Shown here: piece after piece, positions 20,151 through 30,387 of the stretch | Position numbering within the stretch: the first letter of the stretch is position 1 | Layout of the letters: each line of letters opens with the position of its first letter | Source of the DNA: Scedosporium boydii | Taxonomy: Eukaryota > Ascomycota > Sordariomycetes > Microascales > Microascaceae | Direction: 5' to 3' | DNA length: 64,000 nt | NCBI GenBank assembly: GCA_002221725.1 | Contig: NJFT01000185.1 | Coordinates: forward strand, 1 to 64,000 | The notes under the pieces: generated by a model | Told to the model about the DNA's origin: nothing | The model's database searches: none | The model's input: only the letters and a program-made list of their open reading frames with translations | Position numbers and translations under genes: made by a program

Positions 20151-22111
20151 ATGTCGAAGACATTGGGAACCTTCCGAGCGGTGTACCTCGTAGCCCTTTG
20201 CTGCGTAGGTTCGTTCTTATTTGCCTATGATACAGGTATTATCGGCGGCATTCTCACGTTTAAAAGTTTTCAAAGAGACTTCCGTTACACAGAGAATCAG
20301 AGGGCGACCGTTGGATCTAACTCCACAAGTCTCCTTCAAGCCGGAGGTACGTTGACCAACCCGGGAAGATGGTCCCTGAAGGGGGTACCCGGCCCGTTTT
20401 CTATCACAATAAGCCTACTAACGACTTGTGCTATGCTATAGCTTTCTTCGCTTGTTTCTTCATTTGGCCCTTCACTGCCAAGTACGGTCGTCGACGGTCA
20501 CTCATCCTCGCCTCCGCTATCTTCAATGTCGGCGCGGTCATTCAGACAATAAATACACACTCGCTCGCTGCTTTCTACGTCGCCCGCGTCATCAGCGGTA
20601 TTGGCGTCGGAATGGCCACTGTTATTGTTCCCATGTACTCCGCAGAGATGGCACCAAAGAACATCCGCGGCATGCTTGGCAGCATGTTCCAATTCTTCTT
20701 TACAATGGGCGTGATGACTTCATACTGGATAGACTACGCCTCAGACCTCCATATTGCCGACAATAACAGCGCGCAGTGGCAGGTGCCTGTCAGTATGCAG
20801 CTTGTTCCCGGCGCCATCCTTGGCCTTGGCATGCTACTGACCAAGGAGAGCACGAGATGGCTGGCGAAGAAAGGTCGACGTGAGGAGGCCTTGGCTTCGC
20901 TGGCATGGGTCCGCGGAGGGGACAGCCCCGAAGTACAGGAAGAGTCAGTTTTGTTTATGCTCAGCGATCAATACCGATGGAGGTATCATCTTCCCCTATG
21001 CAAGACTAACTTGGCCTGCAGGTTTCTGGAGATCATCGCCAGCATTGAAGAAGAAAATCGCATCAAATCAGGCATCACGTGGAAGGAGCTTCTCGAACCT
21101 ATCAACAGATACCGTCTGTTCCTCATCATTGCTCTGCAGATTGGTAGGCACTCATGTTTAAAAGAATTTTCTAGAACCTGCAAGTCTAATACACTCTAGG
21201 TGTCCAACTTACCGGCAACACTTCAATGGCGTACTGTATGCCTTCCCCCTCTACTCTTCTCTCTCGACAGCGTCGGTCTAATTTAGTATCGCAGATGCTC
21301 CTCAAATCTTTTCCCTGGTTGGCGCCAGTCAAGATAAGCTTCTCCTCACCGGCTTCTTTGGCCTGGTCAAGGTGGTAGCTTGCTTGTTCTTCCTCCTCTT
21401 CCTTGTTGAGCGCATAGGCCGCCGTGGGTCTCTCCTGGCGGGTGCATTTCTCATGGGGGCCTACATGCTCATCGTGGCGATTTTGACGGTTAAATTCCCC
21501 CCGGACCCGGATGCTGGGCTCACACCCGCCTCTATTGCTTCCTTGACCATGATCTACTTGGAAGCCATGAGCTACAACATTTCATGGGGTCCCGTACCTT
21601 GGGTAAGTACAGACCCTGTCCGCCACCGCCTCGAGGACGACCGCTTCAAAATTTTTCTAACTTTGGTCCGCTGCTCTACAGGTATACATGGGTGAGATTT
21701 TCCCAACACGTATTCGTGAAGCTGGTATCGCCATCGGAACCTCGACGCAGTGGCTGTTCAATTTTGTCTTCTCCCAGGCGACACCCCATGCCGTCAAGAA
21801 CCTAGGGTGGAGGACTTTTCTGATGTTCTCCATTTTCAACTGGGCGCTGGCGGTTTTCGTCTGGTTCTTTATTAAGGAAACAAAAGGAAAATCCCTTGAA
21901 GAAATGGAAGATCGTGAGTTACATCCCACTTATGAGCCTCTTTGCAATGGAGCTACGCTTTCTGCTCTGTGCTACGGTGCTAATGGATACTTCAGTGCTC
22001 GCTCAGAGTCTCGGCGTTCACAGGGACACCGAGGCAACAATAGCCGAGACTCAGTTGAAGAAAGGAGACGAAGATTTGCGAGCTTCGCAGATTGAGGAGA
22101 AGTCGAACTGA
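20151..22111 (+). CDS. MFS sugar transporter
   Basis: Seven exons: 20151-20346, 20442-20943, 21022-21143, 21200-21235, 21295-21602, 21682-21913 and 21996-22111, all in phase, giving 503 residues. Twelve-helix sugar porter signatures: FAYDTGIIGG in helix 1, GRRRS after helix 2, RVISGIGVGMATVIVPMY in helix 4-5, KESTRWLAKKGR before the central loop, QLTGNTSMAYYAPQIF in helix 7, ERIGRRGS, WGPVPWVYMGEIFPTRIREAG in helix 10, and KETKGKSLEEME at the C-terminus. The Gln of QLTG is the usual hexose contact. It imports a monosaccharide or related polyol at the plasma membrane. Divergent pairing with a sulfatase suggests a sulfated or linked sugar substrate (inference). For intron 2 I chose donor GTCAGT at 20,944 because it gives EVQEEFLEII. 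Confidence 0.85.
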
Positions 22112-22810
22112 GCCTTTTATTGATTGAATGCGTCCCTCTTTGGTTACCGGGTCGTGGTCTCCATGTACAGTGCTGCCGATGGTGTCAGCTCCAACGCTGT
22201 ATACCATCGATATCACTATGTGTAGTTCCCTCGCAGATCCTTCCGGAAGCCCAAGGTCAGCAACGCAAAATCAGTTGATATCAGTTGATGCATTCCAAAG
22301 ATCCTTGAAGAGTAGAAGATCTCCTGCCCATAATGTCTCCTCATAGTCGTCTATAGGTATCACCTCTCCCTCTCCTCTCTTCATCTGCTTCTTAATCAAT
22401 TACCTCCAAGCTCTAAGGCAAACAGGCGCGTCTGATCTCAGTTCCGTTCTGCTAGTGCTTGATTGAAGGGGATGTCTACAAAGAACGCCTTTTTCTAAGG
22501 CGCAATAAGTGTCGATGGGGCAAAAGCAAAATATGTCACAGTAATATTCCGGTTCGAGTTGGTGTTTCTAAAGTAGCTTGGGAGTCGTGAGTAGAACGGT
22601 CGAGAAACTAGATGAGAATTGAATACGAAGCTGCGACACACAAGAGACAGTAATAGTGCTTGCGGCACCCAAGAGTACGTTAGAATTGAAGCGCGATTCA
22701 CTTTGAGGCTACGAATTAGTGGACCTTCTAATACTTTTTATGAACGCCGAATGCTTGCCATAGTCATAGCATCCAGTCGCCCAACTAACGATACAAAATG
22801 AGTCTCGACT
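22112..22810. other. Spacer downstream of the transporter
   Basis: 3' region of the transporter and unremarkable sequence. The last 100 bases (RDSNSACGTQEY, then RIEARFTL in one frame) could be an upstream part of the kinase-like pseudogene that follows, but the match is too weak to include. Confidence 0.35.
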
Positions 22811-23300
22811 AAGGTCGACGGCCGAGTGCACCTATTGACCGTTACGCCATTGGGCAAAAGATCGGGCATTGATCGCATTGTCGGCGATCAACTAGCATCC
22901 GAACAATACGATATTAATAGAGATGGACTACAATTTGTATCTATAGTACTCGAGTTTCTGTAGAAAAATGAAGAAGAGCGTGGTTTCGACCCTAGAATCA
23001 CCATAGATGACGAACAGCAATTGATCGCTATCCGGAGGAAGGATCAGACGGAGCGGTTCGTCCTTGACAAGGTTATACACGAGTGCCTTGCATTTCCAGC
23101 CAGGCAGCTACACGCTGAAAAGCATATCGTGAAGGAAACACGCGGACGCTGCTCGTGATCGAGGACTCGTAACAGTATACAGGACAGGAAGAGGAAGGTG
23201 AACCATCGGATGGTGCGGCTGATAAGGGCGGGATTAATCACTTCAAGCATGAATGCGGTTTTCGCGCTCCACGCAAAGGACGAGCAGTAGCATTGCAGAG
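22811..23300 (+). pseudogene. FunK1-type fungal protein-kinase-like pseudogene fragment
   Basis: Reads VLEFL-stop-KNEEERGFDP, then DDEQQLIAIRRKDQTERFVLDKVI; then, after a one-base frame shift near 23,090, CISSQAATR-stop-KAYREGNTRTL and LVIEDS-stop-QYTGQEEEGE. These are the landmarks of the FunK1 (PF17667-type) kinase-like family: FLWMxEEELGFDP, DGQTERLVID, TTCWKAxxEGD, VIKDSWQYPEREEEGEL. All three stops (TAG, TGA, TAA) fall on conserved Trp positions, the change expected from G-to-A mutation. The kinase catalytic region is missing. FunK1 genes are often amplified in fungi and hence targets of RIP. No start codon or exon structure can be assigned. Confidence 0.65.
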
Positions 23301-23544
23301 GTGGAGCGGTCTGGGTCCTGTTCTGGATATGTATGTCTCCAGCGGTCTTGACAAGAGAAGGCACGCTAGGCACTATAGAAGGGGCCCTGAACGTAGCTTA
23401 TCTACTCATGAAGTTGGAGAAATAAGCTACTGTAACTATGAAGCCTAGGTGTAAGAAGATATATGCTAGTAGAGAAGTGAATGTTTATGTGTAGGTAGAT
23501 TGAAATTGTGGTGTAGGTCTGAGAAGGCCTTATTCTGCATGTCC

Positions 23545-24354
23545 TTAAATTTCGCGACATTCTCTGCCAAAGGCAAGTTCCTTCGCTATCGCTCCCTCCC
23601 TATTTTCCAGCTCGTCCCACCAGGACAGCTCCTGGAACCTCCTATACCAGTCCACAAGCGGCTTCAGCTTCTCAGCCTCTAAGATCTCCCACCCGTAGGA
23701 CAGCTCCGTATACCGGCATAGCGCGGCCAAAGAGAAGTCAACCAGTCCGGGCCCGTTAACACCCGGCGTCAGCCAGCCCGTGATATCCAGGCTGTCCCCA
23801 GCCCACTCTTGCACCTTGCCAAAGGTTACGACCATGGACGCCAAGCCATTGCGCGCGGCACTGAGACTGCGTTCTTCGTTCTTCAGTCCTGACCAGAAGG
23901 CCGTTTGCGGAATAGCGTGCTTCATGTAGACGACTCCATGGACAAATCCATCGTTGATCGCAAGTAACCGGTCGTTCATGCGTGCACGGTCGAGTGCGGA
24001 TTTCGGCTGCATATCTGGTCCGGAGTTGGCGTAGACCTCGTCAAGGTAGCACATAATTGCAGTACTCTCGTGGACCCATTTTTGCTCTCCGGTTGTTAGG
24101 TCGGCGGCCCGGAGACAAGGCGTGCTAGTACCGGGCTTAAGTGTGTCTTGGGCGGGATTGAATATCCATTGAGTTCCCGACCCCGACAAGTTAGGTTCCA
24201 TGAGGACAATTCGCAGGCTGGGTTCGGTTGTCCTTCCGGCCAGCAGGTCGGCTGGGGAGCGGACGAGGCCTCTGGAGAGGAGGAAGTAGTCAAGGCGGCG
24301 CGGGAACATGCCTTCCACCCATAACCAAAGAGTATGTTCATACCTGACGGACAT
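23545..24354 (-). CDS. Glutathione S-transferase-like protein
   Basis: 269 residues without introns. The frame extends upstream to 24,474, but the ATG at 24,354 (MSVRYEHTLWLWVEG) is preferred because it directly precedes the thioredoxin-like N-terminal domain. Residues up to about 100 have the GST-N pattern: PRRLDYFLLSRGL (strand-helix), then GTSTPCL (cis-Pro), then HESTAIMCYLDEVY (the ES glutathione-binding pair). The C-terminal all-helical domain follows, with GLVDFSLAALCRY as N-capping box. Fungal GSTs of this kind detoxify electrophiles or serve in secondary-metabolite clusters. Neighbouring P450 and reductase fragments hint at the latter. The C-terminal FGRECREI tail has no known meaning. 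Confidence 0.75.
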   Translation of the reverse strand: MSVRYEHTLWLWVEGMFPRRLDYFLLSRGLVRSPADLLAGRTTEPSLRIVLMEPNLSGSGTQWIFNPAQDTLKPGTSTPCLRAADLTTGEQKWVHESTAIMCYLDEVYANSGPDMQPKSALDRARMNDRLLAINDGFVHGVVYMKHAIPQTAFWSGLKNEERSLSAARNGLASMVVTFGKVQEWAGDSLDITGWLTPGVNGPGLVDFSLAALCRYTELSYGWEILEAEKLKPLVDWYRRFQELSWWDELENREGAIAKELAFGRECREI

Positions 24355-24890
24355 AGTGGGCTCGCGGAGATGAAAGCTTTTCTGAATATGGGATTTTGCG
24401 AAGATATTGTTTGGAAGGCTTATGCATGGTCGTCTCGTGGAGAGAACGGACGTAGTCACCACTCTTATATGCATTTTTCGGTGACTTGTGCCCCGGCTCG
24501 CTAAAGGAGGGTGTCTTACATGTCTCCGAGATCCAGTTTCCTCGCCTTCCTATTGGAGGCCCCGGAGCCTTTTCAAATGTCACCGCGCCAACCCCCACCA
24601 GACAATAGCGCTGCAGCTGTAGCGAATGAATGGAATGTATCGTAAGCTGTGTTTCAATCCTAACACTAGCCTGTGACTGGTATCAAGCAGATACAACTGG
24701 TGAAAGGGTTGTAGGTTGTCTGGTATAGAGTAAATAAGGCAATATCTGGGCAGCGTACGTAATACGGGGGTCGTCAAGTCATCAGAAAAATAAAAAAACC
24801 TACTAAGCGAATGTGAGTCCTCTGTGTTGTCTGTCCTTAAATTGATATTGGAAATCCAGTCAAGAAGTATTTCGACAGGTTCTAGACTGA
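24355..24890. other. Spacer between the GST-like gene and a P450 fragment
   Basis: Promoter of the minus-strand GST-like gene plus sequence without features. The missing upstream exons of the P450 fragment at 24,891 are not found here. Confidence 0.35.
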
Positions 24891-25441
24891 TAGCTCTTGC
24901 AATTATGTCTCAGGTTTGCGCCTCTGGCCTCCAGTTCCGCGAAACTCCCGCAAGGCCAACACCAACACGACTCTACCATGAGGCGGCGGCCCAGACGGGC
25001 AGTCCCCAGTGTTCATCCGAGCTGGCCAGTGTGTCAACTACCATGTGTATTCCATGCATCGACTCACATCCATCTTTGGCGAAAAATGCCCGCGTCTTCG
25101 GTTCGGACTACTGGGACGATCCAAAGCTTCCGGCCCGGTTGGGGCTACATCCTGTAAGTTGGCTCCTCCTAAAACCGGCGACATGGCAAACCACACGGCT
25201 GGAGGACCGATTTTCTGACTAGATGTCTCTGTTTGTTTACAGCTCCAATAGTGGACCGCGCATCTGCCCGGGGCAGAAATTCGATCTGACCGAGGCTGCT
25301 TATGTCCTGGTCGCAAAGGGTCTCAATGGTGTAAAGGTTGCCCCGACAGAATCACCATGTCTCGTGATCACCGATAAGAACCCCGTTACAATTGTAATAG
25401 CGAAAATTGCAAAACTGTATATGATAATATTCACAAAATAG
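24891..25441 (+). pseudogene. Cytochrome P450 C-terminal fragment (CYP52-like)
   Basis: Contains only the last third of a P450: LRLWPPVPRNSRKANTNTTLP, a TGA stop, GGGPDGQSPVFIRAGQCVNY, HVYSMHRLTSIFGE, a frame shift, GSDYWDDPKL. Then, across a preserved intron (25,152-25,242), comes NSGPRICPGQKFDLTEAAYVLV, with the heme-ligand Cys (GPRICPG). The K-helix ExxR, oxygen-binding helix and N-terminus are absent. The VYSMHR...FGEDA...W and NSGPRICPGQ pattern is that of CYP52-like alkane/fatty-acid hydroxylases. One nonsense and one frameshift mutation plus 5' loss make it dead. (Segments are quoted in pieces.). Confidence 0.75.
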
Positions 25442-25709
25442 AGGATACGAAGGTACATAAAACTCGGTATTGGAATATCCCGTGACTTGGCGTTTCAACA
25501 TACTGAGGTATTAGGTAACAACAACCCATGTTAGGTCAACACAAAGCTAAACAGGAGAAGCACCACCAAAAATCAGCCCAGACCATCCTAAACCCTTAAA
25601 TCCTCTCCGTTTTCATTTTTTTCCAAACTGCTCCTATTTCTAGTCGATCCACAACCAGGCAATACCTGCGCAAGTCCCAAGGCCTCCTGGTCTCGAAAAG
25701 CCGACCAAG

Positions 25710-26447
25710 ATGTTAGGAAAGTTGCAATTTATTCAACCTCCATACCACCCCCTTATTGGGGCCAAATTCCGTGTCCTCGAGACGACCCAGGAAAACTTCA
25801 AGTATGCCGAAGCGGCGCTCGCCAAATCAGCCATGGACGCTGGCTATAGACTCTGTATCTTCCGGAAATATCCCAATAGCACCGATCCGAGCCGGGTCAC
25901 TTTTTGCTGCAGCAAGGGCGGCGCATACAAGCCTTCGAGAGGACGTGAGGAAAACGAGGACAACCCTCCCAAGAAGAGGAGGAAGACATCCACCAAAAAG
26001 ACCAGCTGCCCCTTCCAGATCGCTCTCAGGAGGGTATGTACTGCCTGGATCGTCGAGGGCATCAGAGGTCATGAGACGCACAACCATCCAATGGTTGATG
26101 CCTCGGCTATCCCGGAGTATAGGTCGGCAATTGTGAAGAGCAGGGAGGAGCAAATCATCAAGTTTGGAAATGAGAAGAGGCCACCAAGGGAGATTTTGGA
26201 ATTCTTGAGGGATGAGGATGAGGCATTCAAGAAGGTCAATTCTCAAGATATCTCAAACTTTCTCGCCGCGCACCGCCGCCAGGCGAATGCCAGGGATGAA
26301 GATGCCAGGGATGATGATACCGGGGACAGGGCGAGGGATGCGAATACAAGGGATGAGGGCGTGAGGAATCAGGATACGAGGGATGAAGAGACTGAAGAGA
26401 CTGAAGAGAATGAGGAGGTGGCAGAGCCTCCAAAGGATGGGGCTTGA
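25710..26447 (+). CDS. FAR1-like DNA-binding domain protein with acidic heptad repeats
   Basis: 245 residues, intronless. Residues 30-140 show a FAR1/WRKY-GCM1-type zinc module: Cys in VTFCCSKGG, Cys in TSCPFQI, and a GHETHNHPM His pair. A Lys/Arg-rich patch (PPKKRRKTSTKK) probably serves as nuclear signal or DNA contact. This module is derived from MULE-type transposases and is common as single-domain fungal proteins. From about residue 195 the tail is a degenerate seven-residue repeat (RDEDAR, DDDTGDR, ARDANTR, DEGVRNQ, DTRDEET), highly acidic, ending EETEENEEVAEPP. There is no transposase DDE domain, so it is either a domesticated regulator or a transposase remnant. It lies between two P450 fragments. 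Confidence 0.7.
   Translation: MLGKLQFIQPPYHPLIGAKFRVLETTQENFKYAEAALAKSAMDAGYRLCIFRKYPNSTDPSRVTFCCSKGGAYKPSRGREENEDNPPKKRRKTSTKKTSCPFQIALRRVCTAWIVEGIRGHETHNHPMVDASAIPEYRSAIVKSREEQIIKFGNEKRPPREILEFLRDEDEAFKKVNSQDISNFLAAHRRQANARDEDARDDDTGDRARDANTRDEGVRNQDTRDEETEETEENEEVAEPPKDGA
26280..26430 (+). repeat. Imperfect ~21-bp tandem repeat within the FAR1-like gene
   Basis: Units built around aGGGATGaagatGccA recur about every 21 bases and encode the acidic RDxxxR heptads. Such arrays change copy number easily, so tail length may vary among strains. Confidence 0.6.
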
Positions 26448-26639
26448 TGAATTTTGGTGGTGGACAATTTGATGGTGGACTTGGGTGATTTGGGGCCAAG
26501 GATCATGATTTGGGAGGGGATTATTGGGTGAATGATTCTGTAGTGCCTTCGTGTAGTGCTTTTGCTTGGAGCGGTCCCGATATTGTTGCTTCCGGTCTCT
26601 TCAGAGATGAGGTTTAGCGTAGGGCGTTCCGGGCAATTG

Positions 26640-27286
26640 GTGACTACGCCTTGAAGCCTGAGGTCTACCTTGAGTTAGTTTCTCTCAACGAAGTGTCCTT
26701 CCCCAATACCACCGGCGCGTGACACAACCTCGTCAAAGAATCAATTTCGTCCGCCATAGTCGCGGTCACTCTTCTCGATAGTAGCCAGACTCATTTTTTG
26801 GCTTCGGCTCATTTGGCATCGCGCACGGAAAACAGATTGTCGGGTCCCTTCTTCAGGGGTTGCGCAGCTCGGATAAGGTCCGACTATTTTTGGTGGATTT
26901 GTAACGAGTAGAAATTAGCTTTGGGTTCTTATCAAGTCTGGGTGCCGGAATAGATCGGGTATCGGTGGTTGGCAGCGATGAGTCTCTTACCTTGTCCAGA
27001 GAGGATCTCACTCCATAGATTGCGGGATGGCATCCGGGTCGCTCACACTCACACGCCGCGGTGCCACTCTCGCCACGCCGACATACTTCTCATGCAATTT
27101 GCGCAGGTAGCACTTGTTGGTCCCATGCCACTGTTGAGCTTCGATCCAAGCGTGAAGGTTGCTGTACCGTGCTAGCCATGGTCCCGGGATGTGCTCAAGC
27201 CTGGCCTTTCGTCTATCTCGGGCGAGGCATAGGAGAAAAATGATAAAAAGTACCGACGAGAATACCACGGACAGGCTCAGACACAT
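26640..27286 (-). pseudogene. Cytochrome P450 N-terminal fragment
   Basis: Starts at 27,286 with a hydrophobic anchor (VVFSSVLFIIFLLCLA) and the proline hinge HIPGPWLARYSNLHAW, then YLRKLHEKY, then VARVAPRRVSVSDPDAIP. A one-base deletion (CAATC for CAGATC) then shifts the frame, and the correct frame continues IYGVRSSLDK to a GTAAGA donor. Further down, DNLFSVRDAK-stop-AEAKK-stop shows the next exon with two TGA codons. The text is typical of pisatin-demethylase-like P450s, a different family from the CYP52-like fragment at 24,891, so the two are not halves of one gene. The heme-binding end is absent. Confidence 0.7.
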
Positions 27287-27730
27287 GGTTCTCAGGACAT
27301 GAGAGACCTGAGCCCAGGTTCTAGCAGAACCATGCTGAATGATTGGGAGCTCTGGGCGAAGCCGAACGGATGAAAGACCGGCTAACCCTGATTCACTTAT
27401 CAGAGTGACAATAAAGTTCGTCTCGATTTAGGTTCCACTACTGTGTTCCGGTCTTCAGCGTTGCTTTTGCCCCTTGGAGTAGGCTTATCCGAGATCCATG
27501 TATACGAAGTTAGCGACTGCGCATGGGATTCGATATTCAAATACCCCGTGCTGCCATTAGATAAAGTGCTTCTTTTTATTACAAGCCACGCTGAACGAGC
27601 CATTCGGCGTGCTCGATGATCCTTGCAACACTATACCAGTTGTAAGAAAATATACCCAGACTCACCAATTCGTGACATCTCGCACAAGTAGACAGTTTTG
27701 TCCAGCCGTTTCTGCCCTCCCCTCACCATG

Positions 27731-28190
27731 GCAGCATCCCTCGACCTCCCAAAGACACAACGGGCCATCGTGGCGGACGAGAAGCTCAACTATTGCATTT
27801 GTGATGATATACCTCTACCCCGGCTGGCCGACGGCTGCGTCATTATTAGACCGAGGCTGTAGGGCTCAACCCAAGTCGACGCCAAGATGGTGGGCCCATT
27901 CGTCGCAGCTGGGGCGACTTACAGCGTAAGTATAGTTGCTATTACCGTATTTAATGCACTCCCCCTGGTGTTAACCGTGATCAACTCGGCTCAGGCCACA
28001 TCCCACGCGCATTGAGGCTAACGGTTTTGAGGGTTTCATAGAAGGCGTAAGGCTAGTGCGCAAAGACCAAGTTAAAGGACAGAAGTTGGTCTACCGGACG
28101 GTTGGTAGGCGCGTGATTGCTGTTCTGAGGCATAGATGGTTTGTTTTTTGGGCGTTGGATATTTTGGCGTTTTCAGCTGTCTACATGTAA
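27731..28190 (+). pseudogene. Enoyl reductase / zinc-type alcohol dehydrogenase with its middle deleted
   Basis: The N-terminus MAASLDLPKTQRAIVADEKL, then PRLADGCVIIR, a short frame-shifted patch ending in TAG, then VDAKMVGPFVAAGATYS, is that of stand-alone trans-enoyl reductases of the medium-chain dehydrogenase superfamily that partner polyketide synthases. A normal-looking intron (27,928-27,995) follows. The next exon begins directly with what looks like the C-terminal end (NGFEGFIEGVRLVRKDQV, then GQKLVYRT). The whole cofactor-binding Rossmann region of roughly 230 residues is missing. The N-terminal match is clear; the C-terminal match is inference. No polyketide synthase is in the window. 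Confidence 0.6.
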
Positions 28191-28587
28191 CCATTTTCAA
28201 AGACTGCTCTATCTTGTTAGCATGTTGACTCTACAAGTGTAGCGAACAACGGCCTCTCAAACACCAAGGTAAAGATGCACAGAGCTGGGTTGAGCTCAGG
28301 ACTGAGAGGACGCCACTTGCCGGGTTTCTTGATAATAGCCAAGAATCTTGTCGAAAAGCAGGAAAACGGGCCAGGGGCAAACAAACGCCAAGTCTCACGT
28401 GATGAGCCACCGCGAAAGATAGACTTCCTGGGAGAAGAGCAACTGGGGTCAGGTTTCTTGGTTGGTTCGGGATCGCAGCCGGCGCAGGGCGAGAAGGCGA
28501 ACCCCGCATTGTTCTGCAGGCTGGCAGTGCTCTCAGAGGCAGAAATACCATCTTCGATTCTCCAACAACAATGACAAGTGCAACGCA

Positions 28588-30387
28588 ATGGATGTGCTTT
28601 CCATTGCAGCCAGTTGCGTGAGCTTAACAGACGCCATCGGCCGTGTTTCCCTCACTGCGACACGTTTCATTCGGACATGCCGCGGCGCGAGGACCGATCT
28701 TTCCCGCATCGTCGGCGAGCTCTCGGAGCTCAGACTTGTCGTAGCCCTCTTTAAGGAGGACGAGGAGTCAGGCGACGCCGATGCTCTCCCTGAGTCGATG
28801 CGTGAGCAAGTGGCCTCAATGATCAACCATTGTATTGCGATAATCGAAGATATCGAGCATGTCGTCAAAAAGTACGGCAAGAGAGGCGGCCTTGCATCAG
28901 CCAAGTGGGCAGCGACTGGCAAGGCAGAGGTGGAATCCCTCAGAAAAGACCTCCAGAGATGTTCCGAATCTCTGAGCCTGGCTGTGGATCTTTCAGCGCT
29001 GTAAGTACATTTCTAGTTACCTTGTTCTACACAATTGTTCTACACAATGAATACCCGAGGAGGTGAACTAACACAGTCGAGGATACTACCAGTCATTTAT
29101 GTCGTTCCATCAAGGCAGACACCGCTGCACTTCCCGAGTACATGGAGAATACGAAACGAGATCTTGACCAAATACTCGACCAGATAGCCGGCCTTCAAAT
29201 GTCAGCGCTTACAACGAAAGACTCGACCAAAGAGCCAGTTGGCAGAACCTACCTTCTTGGGCGATACCTGGACGACCTGACAAACTACGCAGAGAGTGTA
29301 TGTGACGAGCTACCATCAGAATGGAACCCCAGAGAGCGGAGGACGTCAAGACCCGACACTTCACAAGTGGACTCCCAACCTTCATTCATAAAATCCCCTC
29401 CGACTTCAATCCCTCAGACCATTACACTGAGAAATGCTGTTGACCGGGAATTCGTAATTCCGTACTCAGAATCTAAAAACTGGGACGTATGGCTTTTTAC
29501 CCTTATTTATTCCAACCCTTAACTTTGGTCTACATCATGCTAAGCACCCAACTAGGCTATGAAGGATATCATTCTAGAATCTCATTTAAACACCGGAGCT
29601 TTTGATGAGGTGAAGGCGAGGAGATATAGTGTTTTAGGTCCATCTAATGCCGTTATCCTGCCCACTCTGTGGGAGAAGATGGTTCAGCCAGGGTGGATCG
29701 TGATAGTATCGCTATGGAGCACTGGAAAGGGCCCTGTACTGCGGTTCAAGGATGTTCTTGGTCGCAAATACCTCTTCCCCTTTGATAAATGCCAGACTTG
29801 GGAGGTGAGTGCGCGATTTTCTTTTTTTCGTCCAGACTCCATTGTCTTCCTCGTAGACGAGGCCCTTTTCTAATAAGAGCTGCATGTGCTCACTGCTGAC
29901 AGCCACAAAGGGTATGAACGAACTTATTCAAATCGCATTTGAGCCCATCGATGACATCGGGCCTCTTGTCCAGCGGGGCATGTTTTATGTTTTTTCGTCA
30001 GACGGAGCCGTGATATTGCCCCAGACCTGGGAGAAGACGGTCAAGCCCGACTGCCAAATCACGATGGCAATGTGGCCTCCTCCTAATACGAATATGAAAG
30101 CCAAGACTCGGGCTCCGAGACCATCTATCCCTGATACTAGGACTAGCTTAGGTCCACAGGTTGGCGCAAAACCGACACCTGCGGAGGCATTCGTCGCCCA
30201 CGAGCCTGCAATTAGTCCCCCCACTCCTGGCGTTTCCCCTACAGAACCTCGCCTGCGGCGTCCAAGATCAACACCAACTCAAGCCACACCATTATATCCA
30301 AGCGGAAGGCCCCGCAAACACCTGGGATCGGACAGGAAATCAGGAGAAGAACCGCTCTTAGCGAAATGGTTGCCTGGGTATAAATAG
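28588..30387 (+). CDS. Fungal STAND-type N-terminal domain plus two ubiquitin-like domains
   Basis: Four exons, 28588-29000, 29093-29486, 29556-29804 and 29911-30387, in phase, giving 510 residues. Residues 1-150 match the fungal N-terminal domain of STAND/NLR-like proteins (helo-like): MDVLSIAASCVSLTDAIGR, LSRIVGELSELR, CIAIIEDIE, then a SIKADTAALPEYM helix. After a linker come two consecutive ubiquitin-like (ULD) domains. The first reads ITLRNAVDREFVIPYSESKN, WDAMKDIILESHL, SNAVILPTLWEKMVQPGW. The second reads RFKDVLGRKYLFPFDKCQTW, EGMNELIQIAF, GAVILPQTWEKTVKPD, ITMAMWPPP. A Pro/Thr-rich disordered tail follows. There is no NTPase or repeat domain. A signalling adaptor role in non-self recognition or cell death is inference. 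Acceptors at 29,092 and 29,910 were chosen to give the family consensus. Confidence 0.75.

Noticed and set aside
24891..27286. The two P450 fragments as halves of one gene split by inversion
   Set aside because: The C-terminal part is CYP52-like and the N-terminal part pisatin-demethylase-like, so they derive from different genes.
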